Below, piece after piece: positions 34,701 through 42,491 of a DNA stretch of 64,000 nt. A model generated the notes under the pieces. That model was not told the DNA's origin and searched no databases. It saw nothing but the letters and a program-made list of their open reading frames with translations. Position 1 is the stretch's first letter. Every line of letters begins with the position of its first letter. The position numbers and the translations under genes were made by a program. The DNA comes from Actinomycetota bacterium. GTDB lineage: Bacteria > Actinomycetota > Actinomycetes > Actinomycetales > Microbacteriaceae. The stretch lies in NCBI GenBank assembly GCA_947449765.1, contig CANFSP010000003.1, positions 124,001-188,000 of the forward strand. Direction: 5' to 3'.

Positions 34701-34862
34701 CAGCCACTTGCCATCGTGGTCATTGGTGGGCTCTTGTCATCGACCGTGTTGACCCTGATTGTGCTGCCCGTCATCTACACCCTCGTTGAGGGTGGCCGAG
34801 AACGGCGTAAGGTCAAGCGGGTAGAACGACGGGTGAAGAAACGGGCCACTGTCGCCGGGTAG
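31728..34862 (+). CDS. RND-superfamily efflux pump (AcrB/SwrC type)
   Basis: A 1044-residue RND transporter with the two-fold AcrB layout. TM1 is near residues 10-30, followed by a large extracytoplasmic porter domain with LKQELAPSITFPQLAI and VQGVPDVESTKATSS. Next come a TM2-6 block with GRVVDDSIVVIENI (the proton-relay Asp pair in TM4), a second porter domain and a second TM block with VGIVVTNAIVLVDLINQYRARG. No adaptor protein or outer membrane channel is encoded nearby, which fits a monoderm host where SwrC-type pumps act alone. The ATG lacks a ribosome binding site, so the mRNA may be leaderless; an in-frame GTG six codons earlier is less likely. Drugs or surfactant lipopeptides are known substrates of relatives. 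Confidence 0.9.
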   Translation: MHLLARASMKNRALIALITVVVAVFGAIALTGLKQELAPSITFPQLAILTTYQGASPEIVDKEVSTPIEAAVQGVPDVESTKATSSTNFSLISVSFSYGTDLLFSEQKINQAINRIKSTLPDSVEPQVITGSFADFPVMQVAVSSNTLTAQQLADALRASTIGDIKKLDGVRDAQLLGAPKQRVTITPNADDLRTHRITASSIRDTLKASGVLIPAGSITENDQTLVIQIGDRLTTLDQISALPIVGSIPLVTIGDVSSVVLDTDPTSSLSRVNGAPALTIAVSKLPSANTVDVSKLVNKALPDLQSALGNDVQMTVVFDQAPYIQQSIESLTTEGLQGLVFAVLIILLFLLSVRSTLVTAISIPTSVLITFIGLQTAGYTLNILTLGALTIAIGRVVDDSIVVIENIRRKLTYGSDRAAVIVEAVREVAGAVTASTATTVAVFLPIAFVGGVTGELFRPFALTVTIALVASLLVSLTIVPVLAYWFLWAPSPESRRGKRETKAKVEWIAAGHAAHEERSGTLQRWYRPIITWTLKYAAFVLVGAIVVLGGTLALVPLMKTNFLGSSGQNTFTVSQKIAPGTSLGAQDALAGQVEGALENTSGVKIVQVSIGSTGNALRDAFVGGGDTAITYSVTTDEKADQQQVQDDARVAIAKVVSLDNITIASSSGFGASSDIALNLTAPNSATLQETSDIVVKAMEGLSSVKQVTSDLSTSRPYISVTVNRDEAAKYGYTETAVGVMVAAATNPSSAGTVTINETSMNVYIATDNPPATLAELQAMEIPTIRGNIELSEIATVEQANGPTTITTIRGQRSATVTVTPGADLTSANAQVSQALKTLDIPAGANVSIGGVTADQQNSFSQLGLALLAAILVVYIIMVATFKSLLQPLLLLVSVPFAATGAIALQVATGVPLGVASLIGVLMLVGIVVTNAIVLVDLINQYRARGMGVREAVIEGTVRRLRPILMTALATIFALVPLALGLTGSGGGFISQPLAIVVIGGLLSSTVLTLIVLPVIYTLVEGGRERRKVKRVERRVKKRATVAG

Positions 34863-34871
34863 CGTAGGAGG

Positions 34872-35777
34872 GTGACGTCAAGCACCCGGGCGAAGGTCCC
34901 CACTCTCGCAATCATTGCGCTTGTTGTGGTCACCATCGTCTGGGGTGCCGCATTTGTCGTCATGAAGCCGGCTATCGCTCAGGAACCGTTTTTCGACTTT
35001 CTCGCTTTCCGCTTCACCGTCGCCACCGTGGTCATGATTGTGGTGAGACCTCTGGCCCTCCGGGCCATCACGCCCAAGATGCTTCTCAGCGGAGTGGTGC
35101 TCGCCCTACTACTCGGGTTTTCATACATCACTCAGACGATTGCGCTCGAGCAGACGACAGCGGCAATCACCGGGTTTCTGACCGGGTTGTACGTCGTGGT
35201 GACTCCCTTGTTGGCCTGGATCGTGTTGCGACAGAGGATTCGCGCTCGCGTGTGGATAGGGTCGATTCTCGCGCTCATCGGACTCGGACTCATCTCTATC
35301 ACCGGTGGAAGCATCGAGTGGCCCCAGTTGTGGGGAGTGGCCTGCGCCATCCTGTTTGCCGGACATATCGTTGCGCTGGGAAAGTGGTCACCTGGGTTCG
35401 ATAGTTACGCACTCACCATCGTTCAGCTGGGCGTGATTGCGGTGATGATGTGGATTGGGGCCGCCCCCGACGGAATCCAGCCCCCACCGACGCCGGAGGT
35501 GTGGTTTGCCGTTGCCTTCACCGCCCTGCTCGCCACCGCGTTTGCATTCTTCATGCAGACCTGGGCGCAAGCGCGGATGGAGGCGTCTCGGGTCGCCGTC
35601 ATCCTCACGCTCGAAGTTGTTTTTACCGCCCTCATCGCAGTGCTTGTCGGACAGGAAGTCCTGACCCTGAAAACACTCCTCGGTGGGGCACTCATCGTGC
35701 TTGCGATGTTCATCGTGGAGTGGCCGTCGAAGCGCGCGAGTGGCGCCCCGGTAATTGTCGACCCCATGGTGCACTAG
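34872..35777 (+). CDS. EamA/DMT-family transporter
   Basis: A 301-residue ten-helix drug/metabolite transporter with two EamA repeats: VTIVWGAAFVVMKPAI near residue 20, EQTTAAITGFLTGLYVVVTPLLA in the first half, and MQTWAQARMEASRVAVILTLEVVFTALIA in the second. The substrate is unknown. The GTG start directly abuts AGGAGG, leaving no normal spacer, yet no later start precedes TM1, so initiation may be inefficient. It lies 10 bp after the RND pump gene in the same direction, likely the same transcript, and is followed by a short hairpin. Confidence 0.88.
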   Translation: MTSSTRAKVPTLAIIALVVVTIVWGAAFVVMKPAIAQEPFFDFLAFRFTVATVVMIVVRPLALRAITPKMLLSGVVLALLLGFSYITQTIALEQTTAAITGFLTGLYVVVTPLLAWIVLRQRIRARVWIGSILALIGLGLISITGGSIEWPQLWGVACAILFAGHIVALGKWSPGFDSYALTIVQLGVIAVMMWIGAAPDGIQPPPTPEVWFAVAFTALLATAFAFFMQTWAQARMEASRVAVILTLEVVFTALIAVLVGQEVLTLKTLLGGALIVLAMFIVEWPSKRASGAPVIVDPMVH

Positions 35778-35803
35778 AGTAGAAAAGTCGGCTCCATGAC
35801 GCC

Positions 35804-35823
35804 CCCCGCCATCGGGGAGTTTT
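35804..35823 (+). terminator. Short hairpin with T-run after the RND/EamA operon
   Basis: CCCC pairs with GGGG around GCCATC and is followed by AGTTTT. The stem is only four to five pairs, so it is a modest Rho-independent terminator. It separates the transporter operon from the helicase gene. Confidence 0.4.
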
Positions 35824-35911
35824 CGTTTGTGTAGGTCTGTGGGTCGAGGTTAACTCCCCATATCTGCGCGCGCTGTGTTGCGTTCGCCACAAACTGAAAC
35901 GACGTATTGTC

Positions 35912-37975
35912 ATGCCCAAATCCAAAAAACCTGCTGGCGGACGCCCAGCCAAGAACTTCGACCCTAGCCGCGGCGGCAAAACCGCTGGCAAATCGGTCGG
36001 TAATGCCATTCGTGCCAAAGCGGCGCGTCCAGGTAGTTCGAGTCCCAAGCACCGCGGTTGGCGTCCTGAAGAAGATGCCCCTAAGAAGGATCGCTGGAAC
36101 GCCGCTGAGCGCGAGGCGCGGTCTCAGCAGGGTGAACGCCCCAGCGGTCGCCGTGACGAGCGACCGTACCGTGAAGATCGTCCGGTTCGTGAGGACCGCC
36201 CGGCCCGTGATGAACGGCCCTATCGTGCAGATCGTGCAGATCGCCCTGCTCGCGATGACCGCGCTCCTCGTGCGGATCGTCCCTATCGTGGGGAGCGTCC
36301 AGCGCGTGATGATCGTCCCTATCGCGGGGACCGTCCCGCCCGCGACGATCGCCCATACCGTGGAGATCGTCCGACACGCGACGACCGCCCGGTACGTGAC
36401 GACCGTGGTCCGCGCGCGGATCGCCCCTATCGCGATGACCGTCCGGCTCGAGTAGATCGTCCCGCGCGGGATGATCGGCCTCGCGGATATCGTGATGATC
36501 GACCAAACCACGACACGCACCGCGCCGGTTACAGTGCTCCTTCGGGAACGCGTGCTGGCCGTGGACCACGAGACACACGCGATGACCGCCGCTCGGACCG
36601 CCGGGATGGAGGCTTCCGCGAGAGCGGTGCCCGCCAGGGCGATCGCCGCGACTTCACGGGCGGTCGCGGTGCAGATCGCGACGAACGTGGCGCTCAGACG
36701 CGCGCATCCGATTTCTATCCCAGCAAAGCCGCAAAAGGCGGCTTTGAGGACTTTGATGATGTCGTCCTCGAGCGCCTCGAGGCCCAGATGACCACGGCGT
36801 CAGATGTCGTAGATGCCTCGTTTGTTGACCTTGGTCTCGGCGAAAACATTAGCCGTGCGCTGGCCGAACTCGGTGCAGCCAAGCCCTTCCCCATTCAGGC
36901 TGCGACTATTCCCGATGTGCTCGCCAAGCGCGACGTGCTCGGCCGAGGTCGTACCGGCTCAGGAAAGACCATCGCGTTTGGCGCTCCCCTTGTCGAGCGA
37001 CTGATGGAAAACAACGGTGGAAAGAATCGCAAGATGGGTCGGGATGCGCGAGCGCTCATCCTCGCACCGACGCGCGAACTCGCCATGCAGATTGACCGCA
37101 CCGTTCAGCCGATCGCCCGATCCGTGGGTCTCTTCACAACCACCATTTACGGCGGCGTGCCACAGGGCAAGCAGGTGGGTGCTCTCAGCCGTGGCGTGGA
37201 CATCATCATCGCTACTCCCGGTCGCCTCGAAGACCTCGTGCAGCAGGGTCGTATTGACTTGTCGAAAATCATCATTACGGTGCTCGACGAGGCGGACCAC
37301 ATGTGTGACCTGGGATTCTTAGAACCGGTGCAACGCATCCTGCGTGCCACCAATGAGAATGGTCAACGATTGTTGTTCTCGGCGACCCTCGACAAGGGTG
37401 TAGCGGCGATCATCGACGAGTTCCTCAGCGAGCCAGCGGTTCACGAGGTGGCCGGTGAAGATCAGGCGAGTTCCACAATCGATCACCGGGTATTGGTCAT
37501 TGACCACCGCAATAAGGGACAGATCATTGAGGAACTTTGCAACCGCAACGGCAAGACTCTCGTCTTTTCGCGCACGCGCTCCTATGCAGAGCAGCTAGCG
37601 GATGACCTCGACGACGCGAATATCCCTGCGACGAGTTTGCACGGTGACCTCAACCAGTCTCGCCGGACCCGCAATTTGCAACAGCTCACCACTGGCCGCG
37701 TTGATGTTCTCGTCGCGACAGATGTGGCGGCACGCGGTATCCACGTTGATGACATTGATCTTGTCATTCAGGCTGACGCTCCCGACGAGTACAAGACATA
37801 CCTGCACCGTTCCGGGCGTACCGGTCGTGCGGGTCGACACGGTGTCGTTGTCACACTGGTGACGAAGCAACGTGTGCGACGGATGACTGAGCTTCTCGAT
37901 CGAGCCGACATCCAGGCGGATTTTGTGAATGTTCAGCCGGGAGATTCCCTGCTTGCGGAGCTTGCTCGCGGCTAA
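35912..37975 (+). CDS. DEAD-box RNA helicase with long Arg/Asp/Pro repeat region
   Basis: A 687-residue ATP-dependent RNA helicase. Core motifs: Q motif PFPIQAATIPD near 326-336, motif I GRTGSGKT near 346-353, PTRELAMQ, TPGR, DEAD near 460, FSATL and HRSGRTGRAG. It normally remodels structured RNA and assists ribosome assembly or cold adaptation. The unusual part is the first 280 residues: a basic lysine-rich start, then residues 81-197 almost entirely built of RDDRPYRGDRPA-like units, then an RG/RD-rich linker. Typical bacterial family members place the disordered RNA-binding tail after the core, not before. The gene stands alone and its 3' end overlaps the convergent EamA gene by four bases. 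Confidence 0.95.
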   Translation: MPKSKKPAGGRPAKNFDPSRGGKTAGKSVGNAIRAKAARPGSSSPKHRGWRPEEDAPKKDRWNAAEREARSQQGERPSGRRDERPYREDRPVREDRPARDERPYRADRADRPARDDRAPRADRPYRGERPARDDRPYRGDRPARDDRPYRGDRPTRDDRPVRDDRGPRADRPYRDDRPARVDRPARDDRPRGYRDDRPNHDTHRAGYSAPSGTRAGRGPRDTRDDRRSDRRDGGFRESGARQGDRRDFTGGRGADRDERGAQTRASDFYPSKAAKGGFEDFDDVVLERLEAQMTTASDVVDASFVDLGLGENISRALAELGAAKPFPIQAATIPDVLAKRDVLGRGRTGSGKTIAFGAPLVERLMENNGGKNRKMGRDARALILAPTRELAMQIDRTVQPIARSVGLFTTTIYGGVPQGKQVGALSRGVDIIIATPGRLEDLVQQGRIDLSKIIITVLDEADHMCDLGFLEPVQRILRATNENGQRLLFSATLDKGVAAIIDEFLSEPAVHEVAGEDQASSTIDHRVLVIDHRNKGQIIEELCNRNGKTLVFSRTRSYAEQLADDLDDANIPATSLHGDLNQSRRTRNLQQLTTGRVDVLVATDVAARGIHVDDIDLVIQADAPDEYKTYLHRSGRTGRAGRHGVVVTLVTKQRVRRMTELLDRADIQADFVNVQPGDSLLAELARG
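36152..36502 (+). repeat. Coding repeats for RDDRPYRGDRPA-type units
   Basis: Codons 81-197 of the helicase gene are imperfect repeats mostly 12-36 bp long (CGTGATGATCGTCCCTATCG variants). Codons vary between copies while the amino acids hold, so selection appears to keep the Arg/Asp/Pro pattern. The region also creates long false open frames on the opposite strand. Confidence 0.85.
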
Positions 37976-38889
37976 GTCAGCGAGAGCAAGGCAATTGCCG
38001 CGAGTGCCAGCAGCATGCCAATGAACTGGATGATTCCGATGCGCTCTTTGAGCACTATCGCTGCTAGGGCGATGGTGCCGGCGGGGTAGAGGGAAGCAAG
38101 AACGCCCATCACGCTGAGGCTACCAAAACGCATTCCGGTCAGAATCGCGACGTTACCTGCCGTGTCGAGAACACCACACACCGCGGCAAAAAGTAGCCCG
38201 AGTCGCCAGTTGACCTCGCCGCGCTCGCCGACCACGACATCGGCGCGGGGCGAGCCCGCGGGGCGTGACTGACGAGCCCGGAGACGGCTAACCACCCATG
38301 TGGCCAGAACGGCTATCGAGAGCACAGCCACGGCGACCACTCGATTTGCGATGAAGGGCTGAAAACCACTGTCGCTGGGCGTTTGATTCATGCAGATGAG
38401 GTAGCCACCGATGCCGATACCGGCCAGAATCGCGAAGACTATGCCGCGAGGATTTACGCGCACCCTCTTGTCCGTTTTGACAAAGGCAATCATGACGACC
38501 GCGATAAGCGCGAGAACAATCGCCACATAGCCGAGCGGAGTAAGTAGTCGACCGACGATGATGTCCCACACAACGGGAACGATGGCAGCTACGAGTGCCC
38601 CCAGCGGCGAGACGATGCTCATCGGCCCAATCGCTAACGACGCGTAGAGAAACATGATGGCGAACGAACCACACAGTCCCGATAACCCACCCCAGAACAA
38701 GGCTTGCCAGGGAATATTCGCCCAGTCCCCGCTTATCAATTGGTACGTGAGTAGCACCGACAGCAGCCCCGCGATGACGGACAACCAGGTTAACCGCAGC
38801 GCACCGAGGTGGCGTGATCCCAGCCCACCAAAGAAATCCGAAACCCCATAGATGACGGCACCGCTCACACCGAGGATGACCGAAAGCAT
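37972..38889 (-). CDS. EamA/DMT-family transporter
   Basis: A 305-residue ten-helix permease with two EamA halves. GVSGAVIYGVSDFFGGLGSR lies near the N-terminus, LYASLAIGPMSIVSPLGALVAAIVP ends the first half, and GMRFGSLSVMGVLASLYPAGTIALAAIVLKERI ends the second, with the usual KE(R) before the last helix. A charged loop (RLRARQSRPAGSPRAD) separates the halves. The substrate is unknown. It converges on the helicase gene with a four-base overlap and is divergent from the acyl-CoA oxidase-type gene, 22 bp away, so their promoters must overlap. Confidence 0.85.
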   Translation of the reverse strand: MLSVILGVSGAVIYGVSDFFGGLGSRHLGALRLTWLSVIAGLLSVLLTYQLISGDWANIPWQALFWGGLSGLCGSFAIMFLYASLAIGPMSIVSPLGALVAAIVPVVWDIIVGRLLTPLGYVAIVLALIAVVMIAFVKTDKRVRVNPRGIVFAILAGIGIGGYLICMNQTPSDSGFQPFIANRVVAVAVLSIAVLATWVVSRLRARQSRPAGSPRADVVVGERGEVNWRLGLLFAAVCGVLDTAGNVAILTGMRFGSLSVMGVLASLYPAGTIALAAIVLKERIGIIQFIGMLLALAAIALLSLT

Positions 38890-38911
38890 GACACCAGCCT
38901 ATGGTGGATGT

Positions 38912-40978
38912 ATGAGCGAAAAAGTTTACGACGAAGACCTTGAACTGCTTGGTGGCGCTGGACCGAATCTCGATCTCGCGTGGCTCGGACACAACCTGCT
39001 TGGTAAGTGGGCGGATGTTCGCCTCGCCTCTCGCGGACTCGCTGGCAACCCGGATTATCAGGGGGTAACCGGGCTGAGCAAAGAGGACCACCGAGCGCGC
39101 GTTCTCGGACAGTTGAAACTTCTCGTTGCCAAAGGGCAAGTTCACCGTGCTTACCCCAAGCTCTTTGGCGGGATGGACGATCACGGTGGCATGCTCGCGG
39201 CCTTCGAGGAACTCATTGCCGCAGATCCGTCCCTGCAAATCAAGTCCGGCGTGCAGTGGGGTCTCTTCGCATCCGCAATTTTGCACCTGGGGACGGAGTA
39301 CCACCACGCCACGTTTTTGCCCGATGCACTGTCGCTCGCGGTTCCCGGTGTCTACGCCATGACGGAAACCGGTCACGGATCGGATGTTTCCGCACTCGGT
39401 ACGACTGCGACCTATGACCTCGACACCGAAGAATTTGTCATTCACACTCCGTTTAGGAACGCCTGGAAGGACTACCTCGGAAACGCAGCACTTCACGGCA
39501 TGGCGGCGGTGGTATTTGCCCAGCTCATTACCAAGGACGTCGATCACGGGGTCCATGCCTTTTATGTTCCAATCCGTGACGCCAAAGGAAAATTCCTTCC
39601 CGGAATCGGGGGCAATGACGACGGGCTCAAGGGTGGGCTCAACGGAATCGACAACGGAAGATTGCACTTCACTCAGGTGCGGGTCCCTCGAACTAACCTG
39701 CTCAACCGCTACGGTGATGTCGCTGCCGACGGCACGTACACCTCACCGATTGCCAGCCCAGGCCGCCGCTTTTTCACGATGCTCGGCACGCTCGTGCAGG
39801 GTCGGGTTTCACTTGATGGCGCAGCCACCAACGCGAGCAAGATGGCCCTTCAAATAGCCGTCACCTACGGTAACGAGCGTCGCCAGTTCGCCCCGGCTGC
39901 GGGTGCTGAAGAAACCGTTCTGCTCGATTATCAACGGCATCAGCGACGCCTCATCCCGCGGATTGCCGCGACGTACGCACAGTCGTTCGCACACGAAGTT
40001 CTGCTTGAAAAGTTCGACAGCGTCTTCAGCGGAGAAGACGACACCGATGAGTCGCGCCAAGATCTTGAGACGCTTGCCGCCGCGCTCAAACCGCTTTCTA
40101 CCTGGTCGGCACTTGACACGCTTCAAGAGGCCCGCGAAGCCTGTGGTGGTCAGGGCTTCTTGGCGGAAAACCGACTCGTCGGCTTACGCGCAGATCTCGA
40201 TATCTACGTCACCTTTGAGGGCGATAACAACGTCCTGCTTCAGCTCGTGGCAAAACGCCTTCTCACGGATTTCGGGAGAAAACTCAAGGGTGCCGGTCCC
40301 GCGGACCTCGCCAAGTTTGCACTCGAACAGGTTGCCGACCGCACACTCACCGGCAGCGGATTGCGTCGCCTCGGCCAGAATGTCAGTGACATGGGATCAA
40401 CATCCCGATCAGTCGCTCGGCTACGTGACACGTCAACACAGCGAGAAATGCTTGCGGACCGGGTCGAAACCATGGTGACGAAACTCGCGAGTGAGCTCAA
40501 TGCGGCCAAAAAGGCGGGTCGTGCCGAGGAGGCCTTCAACGAGCGGCAGTCGGCTCTCATCGAGGCAGCGATTGCGCACGCCGAGCTCTTACAGTGGGAA
40601 GCCTTTACCAACGCTCTCGAGCGAGTTAGGGATCCTCAGACCAAGCAGATTCTGACCTGGGTGCGTGACCTGTTTGGTCTGCACACCATCGAGAAGTCGC
40701 TCGCGTGGTACCTCATTCAGGGGCGGCTCTCTGCCTCACGCGCTGAGGCGGTCACGTCGTACGTGGATCGACTCATTTCTCGCCTCCGCCCCTACGCGCA
40801 GGACCTCGTAGATGCTTTCGGCTACGGTCCGCAACACTTGCGTGCCGAAATTGCTACCGGAGTCGAGCGCGAGCGGCAGGACGAGGCGCGCGCCTATTTC
40901 GCGGATTCTTCGCGACGCTTCCCACGTAAGGAGAGTGTCGACACCAAACCGATTACCAAGAAGCCCGCGGCCGAGTAA
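38912..40978 (+). CDS. Acyl-CoA dehydrogenase/oxidase family protein (ACOX-like length)
   Basis: A 688-residue flavoprotein of the acyl-CoA oxidase type, longer than the 380-residue dehydrogenases because of an extra C-terminal alpha domain. Motifs are YAMTETGHGSDVSALGTTATYD near 148-170 (FAD/substrate loop), GRVSLDGAATNASKMALQIAV near 302 and EACGGQGFLAENR near 410 with VTFEGDNNVLLQL. It would oxidise acyl-CoA to the trans-2-enoyl-CoA, passing electrons to oxygen or a flavoprotein. The ATG of MSEKVYDEDLELLGG is preceded by GGTGGA and is preferred to earlier in-frame codons in the divergent EamA gene. Its last 85 bases overlap the MFS gene on the other strand. Confidence 0.88.
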   Translation: MSEKVYDEDLELLGGAGPNLDLAWLGHNLLGKWADVRLASRGLAGNPDYQGVTGLSKEDHRARVLGQLKLLVAKGQVHRAYPKLFGGMDDHGGMLAAFEELIAADPSLQIKSGVQWGLFASAILHLGTEYHHATFLPDALSLAVPGVYAMTETGHGSDVSALGTTATYDLDTEEFVIHTPFRNAWKDYLGNAALHGMAAVVFAQLITKDVDHGVHAFYVPIRDAKGKFLPGIGGNDDGLKGGLNGIDNGRLHFTQVRVPRTNLLNRYGDVAADGTYTSPIASPGRRFFTMLGTLVQGRVSLDGAATNASKMALQIAVTYGNERRQFAPAAGAEETVLLDYQRHQRRLIPRIAATYAQSFAHEVLLEKFDSVFSGEDDTDESRQDLETLAAALKPLSTWSALDTLQEAREACGGQGFLAENRLVGLRADLDIYVTFEGDNNVLLQLVAKRLLTDFGRKLKGAGPADLAKFALEQVADRTLTGSGLRRLGQNVSDMGSTSRSVARLRDTSTQREMLADRVETMVTKLASELNAAKKAGRAEEAFNERQSALIEAAIAHAELLQWEAFTNALERVRDPQTKQILTWVRDLFGLHTIEKSLAWYLIQGRLSASRAEAVTSYVDRLISRLRPYAQDLVDAFGYGPQHLRAEIATGVERERQDEARAYFADSSRRFPRKESVDTKPITKKPAAE

Positions 40979-42474
40979 GCGCCGAGTCGCGTGGCATCCG
41001 AGAAGGCAATTTTGGCTTTCTCGGCAATAGGAGCGGTCTGAGGGTCTTTTTCAAGAGGAACGATTGCCGCACCCGAGCTGTCCACGACAGCGTCGACAAT
41101 CGACGTGACCTGCTCCTCGGGAAGCTTCATCTCGTTGAGGGAGTTGGTGAGAAGGCCCGCTGTCGACGTGAAGAGAATTGTGCCCAGAACGGCAATCCCG
41201 AGTGCACTTCCGAGTTGCCGCGCAGTGCTCTGCGTTCCCGAAGCCTGACCAGACTCTTCGACCGGGACATCCTTCAAGACCACGTTGGTGAGCTGAGCGG
41301 TGGCGAGTCCCACACCTATTCCGTACACGAACAGCCACGGCGCCACGGACCACCAGTCACCCGATGCCGAAATCCCGAAACCAACCCCAGCGACACCGAC
41401 AACCTCAAAGGCGATACCTATCCGCACCATGTTCACCGGGTTGACTCGTCCGCTCAAACCTCCGGCCAGGCCGCTGGCGACGAACGCTCCAATAGCCAGC
41501 GCCAGAATGACGAATCCGGTCTGCAGCGCGTCGTAGCCGACGACAAACTGCAACCACAGCGGCAACGAGAGGATGATGCCAAACTCACCCATGCTGATGA
41601 TCATGGCAGCGATGTTTCCGTTGGTGAACGACGGAATGGTGAAGAGCTTGAAGGCGATCAGCGTGCTCTTGCCGTGTTTCTGGCGGTTCAGTCCGTGCAG
41701 GATGAAGAGCACCGTCGCCACCGCGAAGGCGGCGAAGCAGAACGGAATGATGGAAATCCCGGAACTCCACGACAGGTCACCCAACACGAATGGCTTGTTA
41801 ACGAGCCACCATCCGTATGTTCGTCCCTCGATGAGGCCAAACACGAGAGCGGTCAGGGCGACAACGGAGAGCACCGCACCCCACCAGTCGATGCGCCGCA
41901 CATCCGTTTCTCGTGATTCTTGAACGGTGAGCAGTGCACCGACGATGATGATCACGCTGAGCGGGATGTTGATACCGAATGCCCAACGCCAGGAAAAGTC
42001 CGTGGTCAGCCATCCACCGAGGAGTGGGCCCACGGCAACCATGCCACCGATGGTTGAGCCCCAGACGGCAAAGGCGATGCCACGCTCTTTGCCGCGGAAC
42101 GTCGCGTTGACAAGCGACAGGGTGGTGGGGAGAACCATCGCCCCACCGAGACCCTGCACGACGCGCGCGCCAATGAGGAGGTCGGGTGTGGTGACCAACG
42201 CGGCCGCAATTGATGAGAGGCCGAAGAGCGTCATACCGATAACCATGAGGCGTCGGCGACCGACGCGATCGGCAAGAGTGCCAAAGACGAGCAGGAGTGC
42301 GGCAAAGACAAGGGTGTAGGACTCCTGTACCCACTGCACTTGAGTGCTGGTCAAGCCGAGGTCGTCGATGATGGACGGGATAGAGACATTCACAATCGTG
42401 GAGTCCACGATGATGAGTGAAACGGCAAGACTAATGAAGACGAGACCGATCCAGCGAGTGCGAGTTGAAGCCAT
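40894..42474 (-). CDS. MFS transporter, DHA2 (14-helix) drug/proton antiporter family
   Basis: A 526-residue 14-TM major facilitator. Motif D1 is visible in LIIVDSTIVNVSIPSI, motif A as GTLADRVGRRRLMVIG near 63-78 and motif C as GGMVAVGPLLGGWLT near 140. It is probably an exporter of hydrophobic compounds. The C-terminal stretch after the last helix is short and ends RGKRREESAK. It is convergent with the acyl-CoA oxidase-type gene and overlaps its end by 85 bases, far more than usual here, and divergent from the Nramp-like gene with 17 bp between starts. Confidence 0.92.
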   Translation of the reverse strand: MASTRTRWIGLVFISLAVSLIIVDSTIVNVSIPSIIDDLGLTSTQVQWVQESYTLVFAALLLVFGTLADRVGRRRLMVIGMTLFGLSSIAAALVTTPDLLIGARVVQGLGGAMVLPTTLSLVNATFRGKERGIAFAVWGSTIGGMVAVGPLLGGWLTTDFSWRWAFGINIPLSVIIIVGALLTVQESRETDVRRIDWWGAVLSVVALTALVFGLIEGRTYGWWLVNKPFVLGDLSWSSGISIIPFCFAAFAVATVLFILHGLNRQKHGKSTLIAFKLFTIPSFTNGNIAAMIISMGEFGIILSLPLWLQFVVGYDALQTGFVILALAIGAFVASGLAGGLSGRVNPVNMVRIGIAFEVVGVAGVGFGISASGDWWSVAPWLFVYGIGVGLATAQLTNVVLKDVPVEESGQASGTQSTARQLGSALGIAVLGTILFTSTAGLLTNSLNEMKLPEEQVTSIVDAVVDSSGAAIVPLEKDPQTAPIAEKAKIAFSDATRLGAYSAAGFLVIGLVSTLSLRGKRREESAK

Positions 42475-42491
42475 GCGCCTAATCTAGCCTT

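Noticed and set aside
35774-36520. 248-residue Ile/Thr/Arg-rich frame opposite the helicase repeats
   Set aside because: Low-complexity antisense of the RDDRP repeats, with no family signature and overlapping a clear gene.
38288-39667. 459-residue minus-strand frame across the EamA and acyl-CoA oxidase genes
   Set aside because: Both overlapped genes have strong family motifs; this frame has none and is a GC-codon shadow.
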